This document shows positions 22,181-30,649 of a stretch of 64,000 bases of DNA, in pieces. A program made the translations under genes and the position numbers. How positions within the stretch are numbered: position 1 is the stretch's first letter; every line of letters begins with the position of its first letter. The notes beneath the pieces were generated by a model. That model was not told where the DNA came from. It did not search any database and worked only from the letters and a program-made list of their open reading frames with translations. Origin of the DNA: Bacillota bacterium (GTDB lineage Bacteria; Bacillota; Clostridia; Christensenellales; Pumilibacteraceae); NCBI GenBank assembly GCA_009777485.1, contig WRLT01000006.1:1-64000 (forward strand), written 5' to 3'.

Positions 22181-23395
22181 CTATAAACACTTTCTTGAGA
22201 ATCTTGTTTTTATCCGTTTAACGCAAGTTTCGATACCTGTATAGTCTTTAATTTGAATATAATGCGGCAAGTTGAGAACGTCAATCATTTTTGAGGTTGC
22301 CTCGTATTCCGACTTGCTAATTACCTCTTCGCCGTATGCTTTTAGCATAGCTTCACGGATAATATCGTCGTCAATGCCTCTAAAATCTTGTGATTTATCA
22401 TAAAGTCTTGCATCGCCAAAGTCGATAACGCCGACCCTATTATCACTATCAACCAAAGTATTATTATAATCCAAGTCGCCGTGGCAAAACACCAACTCAC
22501 CCGAACCCACCATGCACTTTGGCACTTCTACCTCGAAAAAATCGTCTATTATCTCAAGCTCAAGCTCGCTAAAATATTTTTTGAGAGATTCTCTGCTATC
22601 CCGATACATACCTTGATATTCTCTGACCTGCTCTTGCAATGTTTGGGATTTGGTTTTTGAAGGAGGTTTTATGCCGTGCAGTTGTTTTAGAAACTCACCT
22701 AACTGAGTGCCGACTTCTATTTTCTGCTTTTCAGTCAAGGTTTCAACAACCTCTCTAAGCGGCTGCCCGACTATACCGTAAAAACCAAAATACGAATTGT
22801 CCTCTGCCACCCAGTTAAGAACTGGCACATTGACGTAAAACTGCTGCTCTTTTAGCAATTTTAGTGTTTCTACTTCCTGCTTGCATTCTCTGCGGTATTT
22901 TGCATTGCGCGGAAACTTAAACACGATTTTTCCGCAGTCAATAATATACACTCGACTCGTCCAGCCGACTTCGTTGACTTCGATACTACGCTCATCCGCA
23001 CCCGTCAATTGTCTTACAATTTCAAGTTCGGTTTTCACTTTCTGAGTTCTTTGGTTGGGCTTTGTCAGTTCATAGCTTTTATCAATCATAACCTTTAACA
23101 TCTCTAGCGGAACATCGCCATCAGGAACAACGGTATTCCAATGCTCCTTGTTCATGTGATAGCCAGGAGTGCAACTCTTATACATCTGCCGAAACAAATC
23201 TGCCTCTAATGGGTCACATTTTAGATTGATGATAAGCTGTCCTCTGTGAATTGATATAAGTGCAAACGCTTTTTTGTTGCCTTTATGCTGAATAGCCGCC
23301 CACGCTTCGGGAGCATTAATATCCAAATCAAACGGATACGCCTCGCATGAATCCGCCCAACTTAAACATAAATTGATTGCCTCCCTTTTTGTCAT
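22181..23395 (-). CDS. MmcQ/YjbR domain fused to aminoglycoside-phosphotransferase-type kinase, 404 aa
   Basis: Residues 1-115 match the MmcQ/YjbR fold (INLKCDPLEADLFRQMY; PGYHMNKEHWNTVV), a small DNA-binding-like protein of unclear role. Residues about 130-400 form an APH-type phosphotransferase: an N-terminal lobe with VFKFPRNAKYR (ATP-binding lysine), the catalytic HGDLDYNN near residue 305 and the metal-binding DFGDARLYD near 327. No stop or frameshift separates the parts. APH-type kinases phosphorylate antibiotics or small metabolites; the substrate cannot be told. The fusion is unusual. Confidence 0.8.
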   Translation of the reverse strand: MTKREAINLCLSWADSCEAYPFDLDINAPEAWAAIQHKGNKKAFALISIHRGQLIINLKCDPLEADLFRQMYKSCTPGYHMNKEHWNTVVPDGDVPLEMLKVMIDKSYELTKPNQRTQKVKTELEIVRQLTGADERSIEVNEVGWTSRVYIIDCGKIVFKFPRNAKYRRECKQEVETLKLLKEQQFYVNVPVLNWVAEDNSYFGFYGIVGQPLREVVETLTEKQKIEVGTQLGEFLKQLHGIKPPSKTKSQTLQEQVREYQGMYRDSRESLKKYFSELELEIIDDFFEVEVPKCMVGSGELVFCHGDLDYNNTLVDSDNRVGVIDFGDARLYDKSQDFRGIDDDIIREAMLKAYGEEVISKSEYEATSKMIDVLNLPHYIQIKDYTGIETCVKRIKTRFSRKCL

Positions 23396-23400
23396 AAATG

Positions 23401-24024
23401 CTACTTCCTTACTGGATGCCGCAGCACCGTTTTTAGTTTTTCGGGTGCGGTTTTGCGTGGGTCGTTCAGATATATTTCGTGGTGACGGCGAGTATCGCTT
23501 ATATCGCCAATCACCCCGTTATCTGCAATAAACTGATTGATTAGTGCCTTGGTTCTAGGCTCGTAATCATAACTGCCGATGTGCATTGCTTGAACGCATA
23601 AGCCTTCCTTAAAGCGAATCAGCCGCGCGTCAGTATTGATGTGCGGTTTTTTCTTTTTAAGTACTAGCTTAGCGGCTTCAAAAACCTCGTCTTTTACAAA
23701 ATCAGGCTGACGAATTAAGGAAGTCCAGCAATATTTGCCTTTATCATGATACCACTCATCAGACTTATCCTCAAGCCACCACAGCCCCTCAAGCGGCCCT
23801 ACGGTGTATTCGTAATATCCCGCTATTTTCCAATCGCTCTTATAGCTCATTTTTATTGTATAAGAAAGCCCGTAAAGCGCCTCAAGTGCAGCCTTATATT
23901 CCTCGCTAGTATTCGGATTGCCCTTGCCATCCACAGCAATAAAAACCATCTCAGGCACATCAACTAACGAAGGGATAGTTTTGGGATTATATAATTCTTT
24001 TTGCTCTTTTTTGAAATCAATCAC
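23401..24024 (-). CDS. GyrI-like small-molecule-binding protein, 207 aa
   Basis: The start VDVPEMVFIAVDGKGNPNT and the later segment YYEYTVGPLEGLWW are typical of GyrI-like domain proteins found in Firmicutes and Bacteroidetes, related to the effector domain of SoxS/Rob-type regulators. There is no DNA-binding domain. The role is presumed ligand binding or esterase-like activity. It overlaps the upstream tag gene by 4 bases, so the two are co-transcribed. Confidence 0.8.
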   Translation of the reverse strand: MIDFKKEQKELYNPKTIPSLVDVPEMVFIAVDGKGNPNTSEEYKAALEALYGLSYTIKMSYKSDWKIAGYYEYTVGPLEGLWWLEDKSDEWYHDKGKYCWTSLIRQPDFVKDEVFEAAKLVLKKKKPHINTDARLIRFKEGLCVQAMHIGSYDYEPRTKALINQFIADNGVIGDISDTRRHHEIYLNDPRKTAPEKLKTVLRHPVRK

Positions 24025-24599
24025 TTGCCTAACTCCCTCACCTCATCATAAACGCAGCAAGTTTTGATGTGGTCGTTTACCATACCTACAGCCTGCATAA
24101 AAGCATAGATTATGGTTGAACCGACAAACTTAAAGCCGAATTTTTGTAGGTCTTTGCTGATTTTATCGGATAGCGGGGTTTTAGCTTGATAGTCCTCAGA
24201 TTTCTCGATATTGTTTTGGATAGGCTTTCCGCCGACATAATCCCATAAGAATTTATCAAAGCTGCCGTAGGTTTCCACCACCTTTAAAAACGCTTTTGCA
24301 TTTGCAATCGCGGCAAGGATTTTTAGGCGGTTACGGACTATGCCGGCGTTTTGCATGAGTTTCTCAACCTTTTTTTCATCGTACTGTGCGATTTTTGCCG
24401 CATCAAAATTATCAAAAGCCGCCCGATAATTTTCGGTCTTTTTAAGAATGGTTATCCACGAAAGACCCGCCTGTGCCCCGTCCAAAATCAGCTTTTCAAA
24501 AAGCTGCCTATCATCATGTACGGGTCTGCCCCAAACCGTGTCGTGGTACTCCTCATAAATCGGAATACCCGTGCCAAAGCATCTAATTTTGTCGCTCAT
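24021..24599 (-). CDS. tag: DNA-3-methyladenine glycosylase I
   Basis: Removes 3-methyladenine from alkylated DNA in base excision repair. Length (192 aa) and motifs match Tag: a start IRCFGTGIPIYEEYHDTVWG, the DGAQAGLSWITILKKTENYRAAF segment read in parts, and a C-terminal NDHIKTCCVYDE. The zinc ligands of E. coli Tag (Cys, His near the N-terminus and His, Cys near the C-terminus) are all present: C6, H19 and the HIKTCC region. It lies in a run of minus-strand stress-type genes. Confidence 0.92.
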   Translation of the reverse strand: MSDKIRCFGTGIPIYEEYHDTVWGRPVHDDRQLFEKLILDGAQAGLSWITILKKTENYRAAFDNFDAAKIAQYDEKKVEKLMQNAGIVRNRLKILAAIANAKAFLKVVETYGSFDKFLWDYVGGKPIQNNIEKSEDYQAKTPLSDKISKDLQKFGFKFVGSTIIYAFMQAVGMVNDHIKTCCVYDEVRELGK

Positions 24600-24601
24600 T
24601 A

Positions 24602-24883
24602 CTATAACTCCTTTACCGTAAGACAGTCCTCGCGGTCGGGTCTGCCGCCTTTAATTTTATGGGCTGTAATAATCGTAAGGCTATGGGCATTAACTGTGAT
24701 GCAAACACCGTTTTTATAACAATACCAGTTCTTTCCGCTAAGCATTCGCCTATCGGCGGATTTAACGGCCTCTTTGCACCATGAAACAACGTCCTCAGAC
24801 TTTATTTCAATGTTTTTGGATATTCTTTTTATTCCCATTTCGGTGGTGTGAAGTTTGTCTATATTTTGTTCTAAATCTAACAC
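24602..24883 (-). CDS. DUF3781 domain protein, 93 aa
   Basis: The sequence has the DUF3781 pattern: LHTTEMGIKRISKN, then DVVSWCKEAV, GKNWYCYKNG and VNAHSLTIITAHKI. The family is small, soluble and uncharacterised, and is often found near tag and PNPOx-like genes in clostridia. It overlaps the upstream gene by 7 bases and ends 3 bases before tag. Confidence 0.85.
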   Translation of the reverse strand: MLDLEQNIDKLHTTEMGIKRISKNIEIKSEDVVSWCKEAVKSADRRMLSGKNWYCYKNGVCITVNAHSLTIITAHKIKGGRPDREDCLTVKEL

Positions 24884-25293
24884 TCAAACTCCTCCACATT
24901 AAAGCTGTGGTAATAACGCCCTTTTTCTGCTGTAAACTTTAATACCGCGTAGTCGGGGTCGGTTACGCCAAGCGGATAATACATTTCGTCGCCCTGCTGC
25001 CAAATCATTTGTTTTGATTTTTCGTCTGTTAGAACTTCCATGTTGCCCATCAGCAAAACACCCCGCATAAAGCGGTTGTCGCAAAAATATATGCTTGCCT
25101 TTGGGTTTTCTTTGTAATGAGAAATTTTAATGCTTGAAGTGTTGGTCGTAAACCAAAACTTCTTTATTCCCTCGCGTTTACGCGGTTTTAGCATCGCCCG
25201 CATATGGGGAAAGCCGTCAGTATCTACCGAAGCAATAAACGCCGTCTTTTGGTAGTCGGCAATCGCACCGATTGTTTTTTCTTTATCTTTCAT
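24877..25293 (-). CDS. Pyridoxamine 5'-phosphate oxidase-family (flavin-binding) protein, 138 aa
   Basis: The ATG at 25293 has GGAG 6 bases upstream and overlaps the previous stop (ATGA); an earlier in-frame start lacks a site. The split-barrel FMN-binding pattern is visible: TAFIASVDTDGFPHMRAML, KKFWFTTNTSSIKISHYKENP and KASIYFCDN. Members are flavin oxidoreductases or general stress protein 26-like; the substrate is unknown. Confidence 0.85.
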   Translation of the reverse strand: MKDKEKTIGAIADYQKTAFIASVDTDGFPHMRAMLKPRKREGIKKFWFTTNTSSIKISHYKENPKASIYFCDNRFMRGVLLMGNMEVLTDEKSKQMIWQQGDEMYYPLGVTDPDYAVLKFTAEKGRYYHSFNVEEFEC

Positions 25294-25748
25294 AATAACT
25301 CCACTAACTCCTCTTTGACCCATGTTTCAATCACGGGCTTGCTTTCCTCTGTAACTAAAAATGCAAAGCAACAAAGCCTGCATTTTTTGTAGTGCTTGCC
25401 ACAAAGCTCAAAATCATAACCAGTTACGCATTTATCACTACACTCGCCACCTTTCAATCTTTTGCAGTCAACAGCTTTGTCAATCTCAGAAACCATATAA
25501 TCGGTCAAGGTTACTTTATTTGAACTCGCCGCAGGATAAAGCCTTACATGAAGACCGTTTTTGCGGAAATAAATATTAAAAACCGACTTCTTGGTTTTGG
25601 CACTTTTATAAACCACCAAAAAGCCCGCCGCTTTCTTTTCAATCGTTACTTTAGTACCGGTACCCAAAAACATTTCGTGCAGTTCTTGTACAAATGCCCT
25701 GTGTTTCGGGTCAACGCTTTCTAAAAATTCGTTAAATTGCTCGGTCAT
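25290..25748 (-). CDS. Hypothetical cysteine-rich protein, 152 aa
   Basis: Residues 1-75 look like a small alpha/beta domain (FLESVDPKHRAFVQELHEMF; KKSVFNIYFRKNGLHVRLYP). Residues 90-130 hold seven cysteines (CKRLKGGECSDKC, ELCGKHYKKCRLCCF), a likely metal site. I do not recognise the family with certainty; the first part has some likeness to DUF1801-type proteins. It overlaps the PNPOx-like gene by 4 bases. Confidence 0.65.
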   Translation of the reverse strand: MTEQFNEFLESVDPKHRAFVQELHEMFLGTGTKVTIEKKAAGFLVVYKSAKTKKSVFNIYFRKNGLHVRLYPAASSNKVTLTDYMVSEIDKAVDCKRLKGGECSDKCVTGYDFELCGKHYKKCRLCCFAFLVTEESKPVIETWVKEELVELL

Positions 25749-25815
25749 ATTATAATTTCATCCCCGTCTTTCGCCAAATATGCTAACTGCCATTGTGTCC
25801 TCCGTAGTAAATGCT

Positions 25816-26040
25816 TTATAGCTGCTTAGCGGCGATTAAAAATACTAAGCGTTCGGGAGTTATTTCGGTATCAAAATCATTTAACCCGAACTTTATATTA
25901 AATGCGTTTTCTACCTCGTAGATAAACATCATCAGCGCAAGCGAATCCATATCAAAAGGCATGTTATCGGCTTGCGGCATTTGCTTATTAACCTTTTCCA
26001 ACACCGCGCAAAGCTTTTGGCGTATTTGTTCTGCTTTCAT
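25816..26040 (-). CDS. Acyl carrier protein, 74 aa
   Basis: The DSL motif with the phosphopantetheine-accepting serine is at residues 32-34 (FDMDSLALM), followed by the typical helix MMFIYEVENAFNIKF. Length is standard. It is the last gene of a unit with an acyl-activating enzyme and a PlsC-type acyltransferase, so it probably carries the acyl group between them rather than serving as the general fatty-acid-synthesis ACP. Confidence 0.85.
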   Translation of the reverse strand: MKAEQIRQKLCAVLEKVNKQMPQADNMPFDMDSLALMMFIYEVENAFNIKFGLNDFDTEITPERLVFLIAAKQL

Positions 26041-26046
26041 TTTAAG

Positions 26047-27372
26047 TTACCCTCTTTGTTTTTTATTGCCCTTTAACGATAGCTTTTCAACTATGTGTAC
26101 CGTGTCTAATTTCTCATAAAAGCTTAGGGTTGTATTGATTGCACCGCGCAGCTCCTGCGCGTCCTTATACACCCCGCTTTCGACTACCGCTTCACATTGT
26201 ATACTGTCGGACGCACCCGTGCGCACCACGCGCACAATGCAGTCGGACACACCCTTTACACGGTTAATTTTTTCTTCTAAAGGCTCTAAGGCAATTTTGT
26301 AGCCGTTTTGCAGTACCGCCAAATTATCCTTGCGCCCTGTAACGGTTAGCATGCCTTGTGCGTCAAATTCGCCTAAATCGTTGGTGTGGTACCACCCCTC
26401 GCGGCAAATGCTCCCTGCGTTTATGTAGCCCCCGCAAACACAATCGCCGCGCACTAAAATTTCGCCGTCGGGTGCGGTTTTTATTTGACAGCATGCAAGC
26501 GGAATTAGCTTACCGCTAGAATCGGGCTTACCCATAGCAACGCCCGAAACACATTCGGTCATGCCGTAGCCGTTCATAATTTTTATGCCCTTTTCGCGGT
26601 AAAACGCATACGCGGTTTCGTCTAACGGCGCACCGACGCATAGGAGGTAGCGGAATTTTTTAAGCCTTTCTACCATATCGGGCATATTTTTAAAGCTGTT
26701 AAGCATTACAGGCGGAGTTACCATAATGGTGGCGTTTGCGTCGGCAACGGCGCGGGGTAAAAATACGGGCGACTCTAATATAGTAAGCTTACCGCCAAAG
26801 CCCAGTGTCAGCAGCATAAAAATATGCCCCATCGGATGCGACATAGCGGACGCTAATAAAAAGTTATCGCTAGGCGTAAAAGCGCACAATTCTTGCATAG
26901 AAACCAAATTAGCGGCAATTTGCTGTGCGCGCATGAGTACGCCCTTCGCGCCGCCCGTTGTTCCTGAGGTAAACTGCACAAAACCAAACTCGCGCATCTG
27001 CGGCAAAGCGTTTGCTTGCGGTGCAAATTCCATAACAAGTAAATCGTTGATGTTATCTGCTTTAAGTACAACGCATGGCTTGCAAATTTCAATACGGCTG
27101 TTTAATTCCGCCTCGCTTAGCTGAAAATCCGCCGTATACAAAACCGTATCCGAAATAATACACGCAAAGTACGTAACAAGCCAATGATAGCTGTTGGGGG
27201 CGGCTAAAAAAATTCCGCCGCAGTTTGCGTTTATAAGCTTTTTTGCTACAACCTGCGCATCTTTTAAAAGCGTTTGCATAGAGACTTCTTTTTGTGAAGG
27301 AAAATGCGCTATCCTTGCGCCGTTGTTTTGCAAAATCTCTGTCAGTATCTGCTTTGCTTTTACCTTATCCAT
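26047..27372 (-). CDS. AMP-forming acyl-activating enzyme, 441 aa
   Basis: ANL-superfamily motifs: P-loop-like FTSGTTGGAKG near residue 133, NGYGMTECVSG near 256, and HTNDLGEFDAQGMLTVTGRKDN near 330. It should adenylate a carboxylic acid and pass it to ACP or CoA. At 441 aa it is short for the family; the N-terminal part is reduced. It lies 6 bases before the acyl carrier protein gene and overlaps the upstream plsC-like gene by 8 bases. The context supports an acyl-ACP synthetase role. Confidence 0.88.
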   Translation of the reverse strand: MDKVKAKQILTEILQNNGARIAHFPSQKEVSMQTLLKDAQVVAKKLINANCGGIFLAAPNSYHWLVTYFACIISDTVLYTADFQLSEAELNSRIEICKPCVVLKADNINDLLVMEFAPQANALPQMREFGFVQFTSGTTGGAKGVLMRAQQIAANLVSMQELCAFTPSDNFLLASAMSHPMGHIFMLLTLGFGGKLTILESPVFLPRAVADANATIMVTPPVMLNSFKNMPDMVERLKKFRYLLCVGAPLDETAYAFYREKGIKIMNGYGMTECVSGVAMGKPDSSGKLIPLACCQIKTAPDGEILVRGDCVCGGYINAGSICREGWYHTNDLGEFDAQGMLTVTGRKDNLAVLQNGYKIALEPLEEKINRVKGVSDCIVRVVRTGASDSIQCEAVVESGVYKDAQELRGAINTTLSFYEKLDTVHIVEKLSLKGNKKQRG

Positions 27373-28102
27373 GCAACTCCTCCACTGCCTGCTTTGCCCT
27401 GTTTTTTAAATCCGCCGCCGCTTCCGTAACGCTTACATCCGTCTGCGGGTACAAAGGTTGTCCGATATGCAGCGACATGTACGGCTTTTTATGCGGTTTT
27501 TTGCAGTGATTTTTGCGCTCCCGATACACAATGCGCATAGGCACTACGGGCTTAGCGGCAGTTGCCGCCAAAAAAAACGCACCGTTATGAAAATCTCTGA
27601 TAGCTGTGTCGTATTCGTTAAGCGCGCCTTCGGGATAAAAATGCACCAGCTTTTTTCGCTTTAATACTTCGCCCAGCGCGTAAAAAAATACTCGGGTTTG
27701 GACAAAATTTTCAGGCGTAGGCACAACACCCAACAGCTTTAAAAAGCCGCCCGCGCCTTTCATGTCAAAATTAGACGGCAGCGAAGTAAACGTAACCTTG
27801 CGCGGATACGCGCTAAGCGCGCAAAAGGTATTATCTAACTTGTGAACGTGGTTACAAATTAAAACCCCGCCGCTCTTTTTTGCCGCTTTAAGATGTTTTT
27901 TATGGATTATTTTTAGCCGAAACTTTATTTTGTTAAAGATTGCAAATACGGGAATATATAAGCAGTAGTAAAATAACCACCTGAAAACCCGCATAAAAAA
28001 ATTTTTGCGGACGGTAGCCCCAAGCATTCTTCGCGTGGATATCTGCTTTTTTAGCTCCCGTAGGTTTTCGTTGATAAATTGCTGATTTTCGTTTGAATCC
28101 AT
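27365..28102 (-). CDS. plsC: 1-acyl-glycerol-3-phosphate acyltransferase-type (PlsC) protein, 245 aa
   Basis: The catalytic NHxxxxD box is NHVHKLD at residues 84-90, and the second box reads FYPEGAL near residue 155. An N-terminal hydrophobic segment (VFRWLFYYCLYIPVFAIF, residues 39-56) probably anchors it in the membrane. It transfers an acyl chain to a lysophospholipid or glycerol phosphate acceptor. Together with the next two genes it forms an operon resembling the two domains of E. coli Aas. Confidence 0.85.
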   Translation of the reverse strand: MDSNENQQFINENLRELKKQISTRRMLGATVRKNFFMRVFRWLFYYCLYIPVFAIFNKIKFRLKIIHKKHLKAAKKSGGVLICNHVHKLDNTFCALSAYPRKVTFTSLPSNFDMKGAGGFLKLLGVVPTPENFVQTRVFFYALGEVLKRKKLVHFYPEGALNEYDTAIRDFHNGAFFLAATAAKPVVPMRIVYRERKNHCKKPHKKPYMSLHIGQPLYPQTDVSVTEAAADLKNRAKQAVEELHG

Positions 28103-28121
28103 ATACAGTATAGCTTTGGGG

Positions 28122-29762
28122 CTATTCTAGCGATACAATATAGTAGTATAACGGCTGTCCGCCGAACAAAATATCCACATCGCGTCCTTTGTATTTGGTA
28201 GAAAGCTTTTGCGCGATTTTTTCGGCCTCTGCCTCTTGCACGTTATTGCCGAAATACAAGCGTATCATGCTGACGGACTCGTCCATCATTTTGTCTACCA
28301 GCTCGGCGGTAACCTTATCTACATCGCTGCCCTTAGCTACAATATTGGTAGAATCTATACCGATAATGTCGCCCTCTTTTAGGTTGAAATTATCAATTTG
28401 CGTACTGCGCACCGCATACGTTACTTGTCCAGCGCGAACCGTTTCGATAGCCTCGTGCATATTGGCGGTGTTTTGTTCGGGTGTATCGTCGGGATTAAAG
28501 GCTAAAGCGGCAGAAAGCCCTTGCGGAATGTTTTTGGTAGGGATAATATGAATGGTGCGGTTAGACAGTGCTTTGGCCTGTTCTGCCGCTAAAATAATGT
28601 TTTTATTGTTGGGAAAAACAAAAATATCCTTAGCCGAAATTTTGTCGCACGCCTTTGCAATATCCTCCGCAGACGGGTTCATGGTTTGCCCGCCCTCGAT
28701 AACATAATCTACTAAAACATCTTTAAAAATATTGGCAAGACCTTCGCCCGCACAAACCGAAACCATACCGTACGGTTTTAAATCCTCTTTCTTTTGCCCG
28801 ATAAGCTCGCGGTTTTGCTCTAACATATTTTCGATTTTAATTTTATCTACTTCGCCTAATTCTAGCGCGTATGTCAATGCAACACCCGGTTCGTTGGTGT
28901 GTACATGAACCTTTACCATTTCTAAGTCGCCTATAACCAAAACACAATCGCCTATCGTCATTAGGCTTTCGCGGAAACGGTCTATATCGGCTTCTGTTGT
29001 TTTTTTCTTTAAATTAATTACAAAAAACTCGGTGCAGTAAGCAAATTCGATATCCGCTAAATCGGTAAAATCAAAATGCGCGGCCTCGTCAAACTTTGCG
29101 TCCGAACCTGCTTTAAAGCTGTCGTCAAACGAAAGATTTACCTCCTCGCGCCCGACTAACACATTATAAAAGCCTTTAAAAATAACCAGCAATCCGCGTC
29201 CGCCCGCATCTACAACACCCGCTTTTTTTAGTACGGGCAGCATGTCGGGCGTTTGCTTTAACATTTCCTCGCCCGCATTGATTACGCGTTCAAAAAATTC
29301 GGGTACTTCAAAGCTTTTTTTGGTAAGCTTTGATGCCGCATCGCTCATTGCGCGCACAACGGTTAAAATCGTACCCTCTTTGGGTTTTGTTACCGCCTTA
29401 TACGCAATGTCCGTACCCGATTGCAATGCCTTTGCCAAAGCCTTAGAAGTAATCTCGGCGCATTGCGCAAGCGCAGCGCACATGCCCTTTATAATTTGGC
29501 TTAAAATTACGCCGCTGTTTCCCCTTGCGCCCCGTAGCGCGCCTTTGCTCATAGCGTCGCATAAAGCATCAATATTATTAGACGGACAATTGGATACTTC
29601 TTTGGCACACGACATCATGGTAAGGCTCATATTTGTTCCCGTGTCACCGTCGGGAACGGGAAAGACGTTTAACGCGTCTACGTGTTCTTTATTAGAGTTT
29701 ATCAGCTTTGCGCCGTTTATAACCATTTTCCGCAAAGCGGCTCCGTTAACAGATTTTATCAT
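28122..29762 (-). CDS. fakA: Fatty acid kinase subunit A (DAK2/DegV-associated, YloV type), 546 aa
   Basis: The N-terminal DhaL domain carries VPDGDTGTNMSLTM near residue 35 and a GARGNSGVILSQ segment near 80, which bind ATP and magnesium. A middle domain and the C-terminal FakA_EDD-like part (FVFPNNKNIILAAEQA) complete the standard length. FakA phosphorylates fatty acids held by FakB proteins. Its position next to an asp23 family gene and rpmB matches the yloV-yloU-rpmB order of Bacillus. No fakB gene is in the window. Confidence 0.92.
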   Translation of the reverse strand: MIKSVNGAALRKMVINGAKLINSNKEHVDALNVFPVPDGDTGTNMSLTMMSCAKEVSNCPSNNIDALCDAMSKGALRGARGNSGVILSQIIKGMCAALAQCAEITSKALAKALQSGTDIAYKAVTKPKEGTILTVVRAMSDAASKLTKKSFEVPEFFERVINAGEEMLKQTPDMLPVLKKAGVVDAGGRGLLVIFKGFYNVLVGREEVNLSFDDSFKAGSDAKFDEAAHFDFTDLADIEFAYCTEFFVINLKKKTTEADIDRFRESLMTIGDCVLVIGDLEMVKVHVHTNEPGVALTYALELGEVDKIKIENMLEQNRELIGQKKEDLKPYGMVSVCAGEGLANIFKDVLVDYVIEGGQTMNPSAEDIAKACDKISAKDIFVFPNNKNIILAAEQAKALSNRTIHIIPTKNIPQGLSAALAFNPDDTPEQNTANMHEAIETVRAGQVTYAVRSTQIDNFNLKEGDIIGIDSTNIVAKGSDVDKVTAELVDKMMDESVSMIRLYFGNNVQEAEAEKIAQKLSTKYKGRDVDILFGGQPLYYYIVSLE

Positions 29763-29822
29763 AGAGAGTTGCCTCCGAATTAATTAGTTTTTTAATTTTT
29801 ATTTTACTTTTGTTCACTGCTA

Positions 29823-30173
29823 TTACACTCTTACACCCGCGACGTTTACATTCACCGCATCTACTACCATGCCTGTAAACTTTTCGGTCGCATACTTAAC
29901 AGACCTTCTTAGTGATTGCGCTACGGCGTCGATTGAAACGCCGTATTTAATAATTACATACAAGTCGATGATGATGCGCCCGCCGCTGGTAATTACCTTT
30001 ACACCGCGCGATGCTCGCTTTTTTTTCATAAGGTCTGCAAGGCTGTCGGACAATTTTTTAGATACAAGGTCTACAATGCCGTAACACTCTAACGCAGCCT
30101 GCCCCGCAATTTGCGCTATTGCTTCGTCTGTAACAGTTATTCTGCCGTATGCGTTTGCTGTGTTGACGCTCAA
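29823..30173 (-). CDS. Asp23/Gls24 family envelope stress protein (YloU type), 116 aa
   Basis: The family pattern is visible: GRITVTDEAIAQIAGQAALE at the start, GRIIIDLYVIIKYGVSIDAVA in the middle and VVDAVNVNVAGVRV at the end. In Firmicutes this gene precedes fakA and lies next to rpmB, as here. Asp23-type proteins are linked to the cell envelope stress response. Confidence 0.9.
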   Translation of the reverse strand: MSVNTANAYGRITVTDEAIAQIAGQAALECYGIVDLVSKKLSDSLADLMKKKRASRGVKVITSGGRIIIDLYVIIKYGVSIDAVAQSLRRSVKYATEKFTGMVVDAVNVNVAGVRV

Positions 30174-30296
30174 ATCGGAAGTCTCCTTGAATACTACTAT
30201 ATGTATCCGACAATCTTATTTTAACCCATATGCTTTTATTTGGCAAGAGATTTTCATAATATTCCTTAAAAAAGCCTTAAAAACGCCTTATTTTGG

Positions 30297-30325
30297 TTGC
30301 TTTTTTTACTTTTTTGTGTTATGAT
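30297..30325 (+). promoter_or_regulatory. Probable promoter of rpmB
   Basis: TTGCTT (30297-30302) and TATGAT (30320-30325) are 17 bases apart, 35 bases before the rpmB start, in the divergent region between asp23 and rpmB. Confidence 0.55.
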
Positions 30326-30360
30326 GTCAATAATTCATACTCAAAGAGAGGTAAAACCCC

Positions 30361-30543
30361 ATGGCAAGAGCCTGCGCAATTTGCGGAAAAGGCCGCACAA
30401 GCGGCAACAATGTAAGCCACTCCAACCGCCACACCAGGCGTACTTTTGGCGCAAACGTTCACAAAGTACGGGTGGATATAGACGGGAAAGAATCTAACGA
30501 ATATGTCTGCACGCGCTGTATGCGCACAGGCAAAAAGGCTTAA
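30361..30543 (+). CDS. rpmB: 50S ribosomal protein L28
   Basis: 60 aa with the L28 start MARACAICGKGRTSGNNVSHS. Cysteine pairs near both ends (CAICG and CTRCMRTG) show the zinc-binding form of L28. AGAGAGG precedes the ATG. It is divergent from asp23 and fakA, the conserved Firmicute arrangement, and is followed by a strong terminator. Confidence 0.97.
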   Translation: MARACAICGKGRTSGNNVSHSNRHTRRTFGANVHKVRVDIDGKESNEYVCTRCMRTGKKA

Positions 30544-30549
30544 CAACGT

Positions 30550-30584
30550 AAAGAGTGTGTCTTAGTAAAGCACACTCTTTTTTT
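30550..30584 (+). terminator. Strong intrinsic terminator of rpmB
   Basis: AAAGAGTGTG (30550-30559) pairs perfectly with CACACTCTTT (30571-30580), followed by a T-run. Confidence 0.9.
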
Positions 30585-30649
30585 ATGCGGCTTTCCCCCG
30601 CGCCCGATAAACTGGTATAGCCGCGCTGCTTTTGGAAACAATTCGCTGT

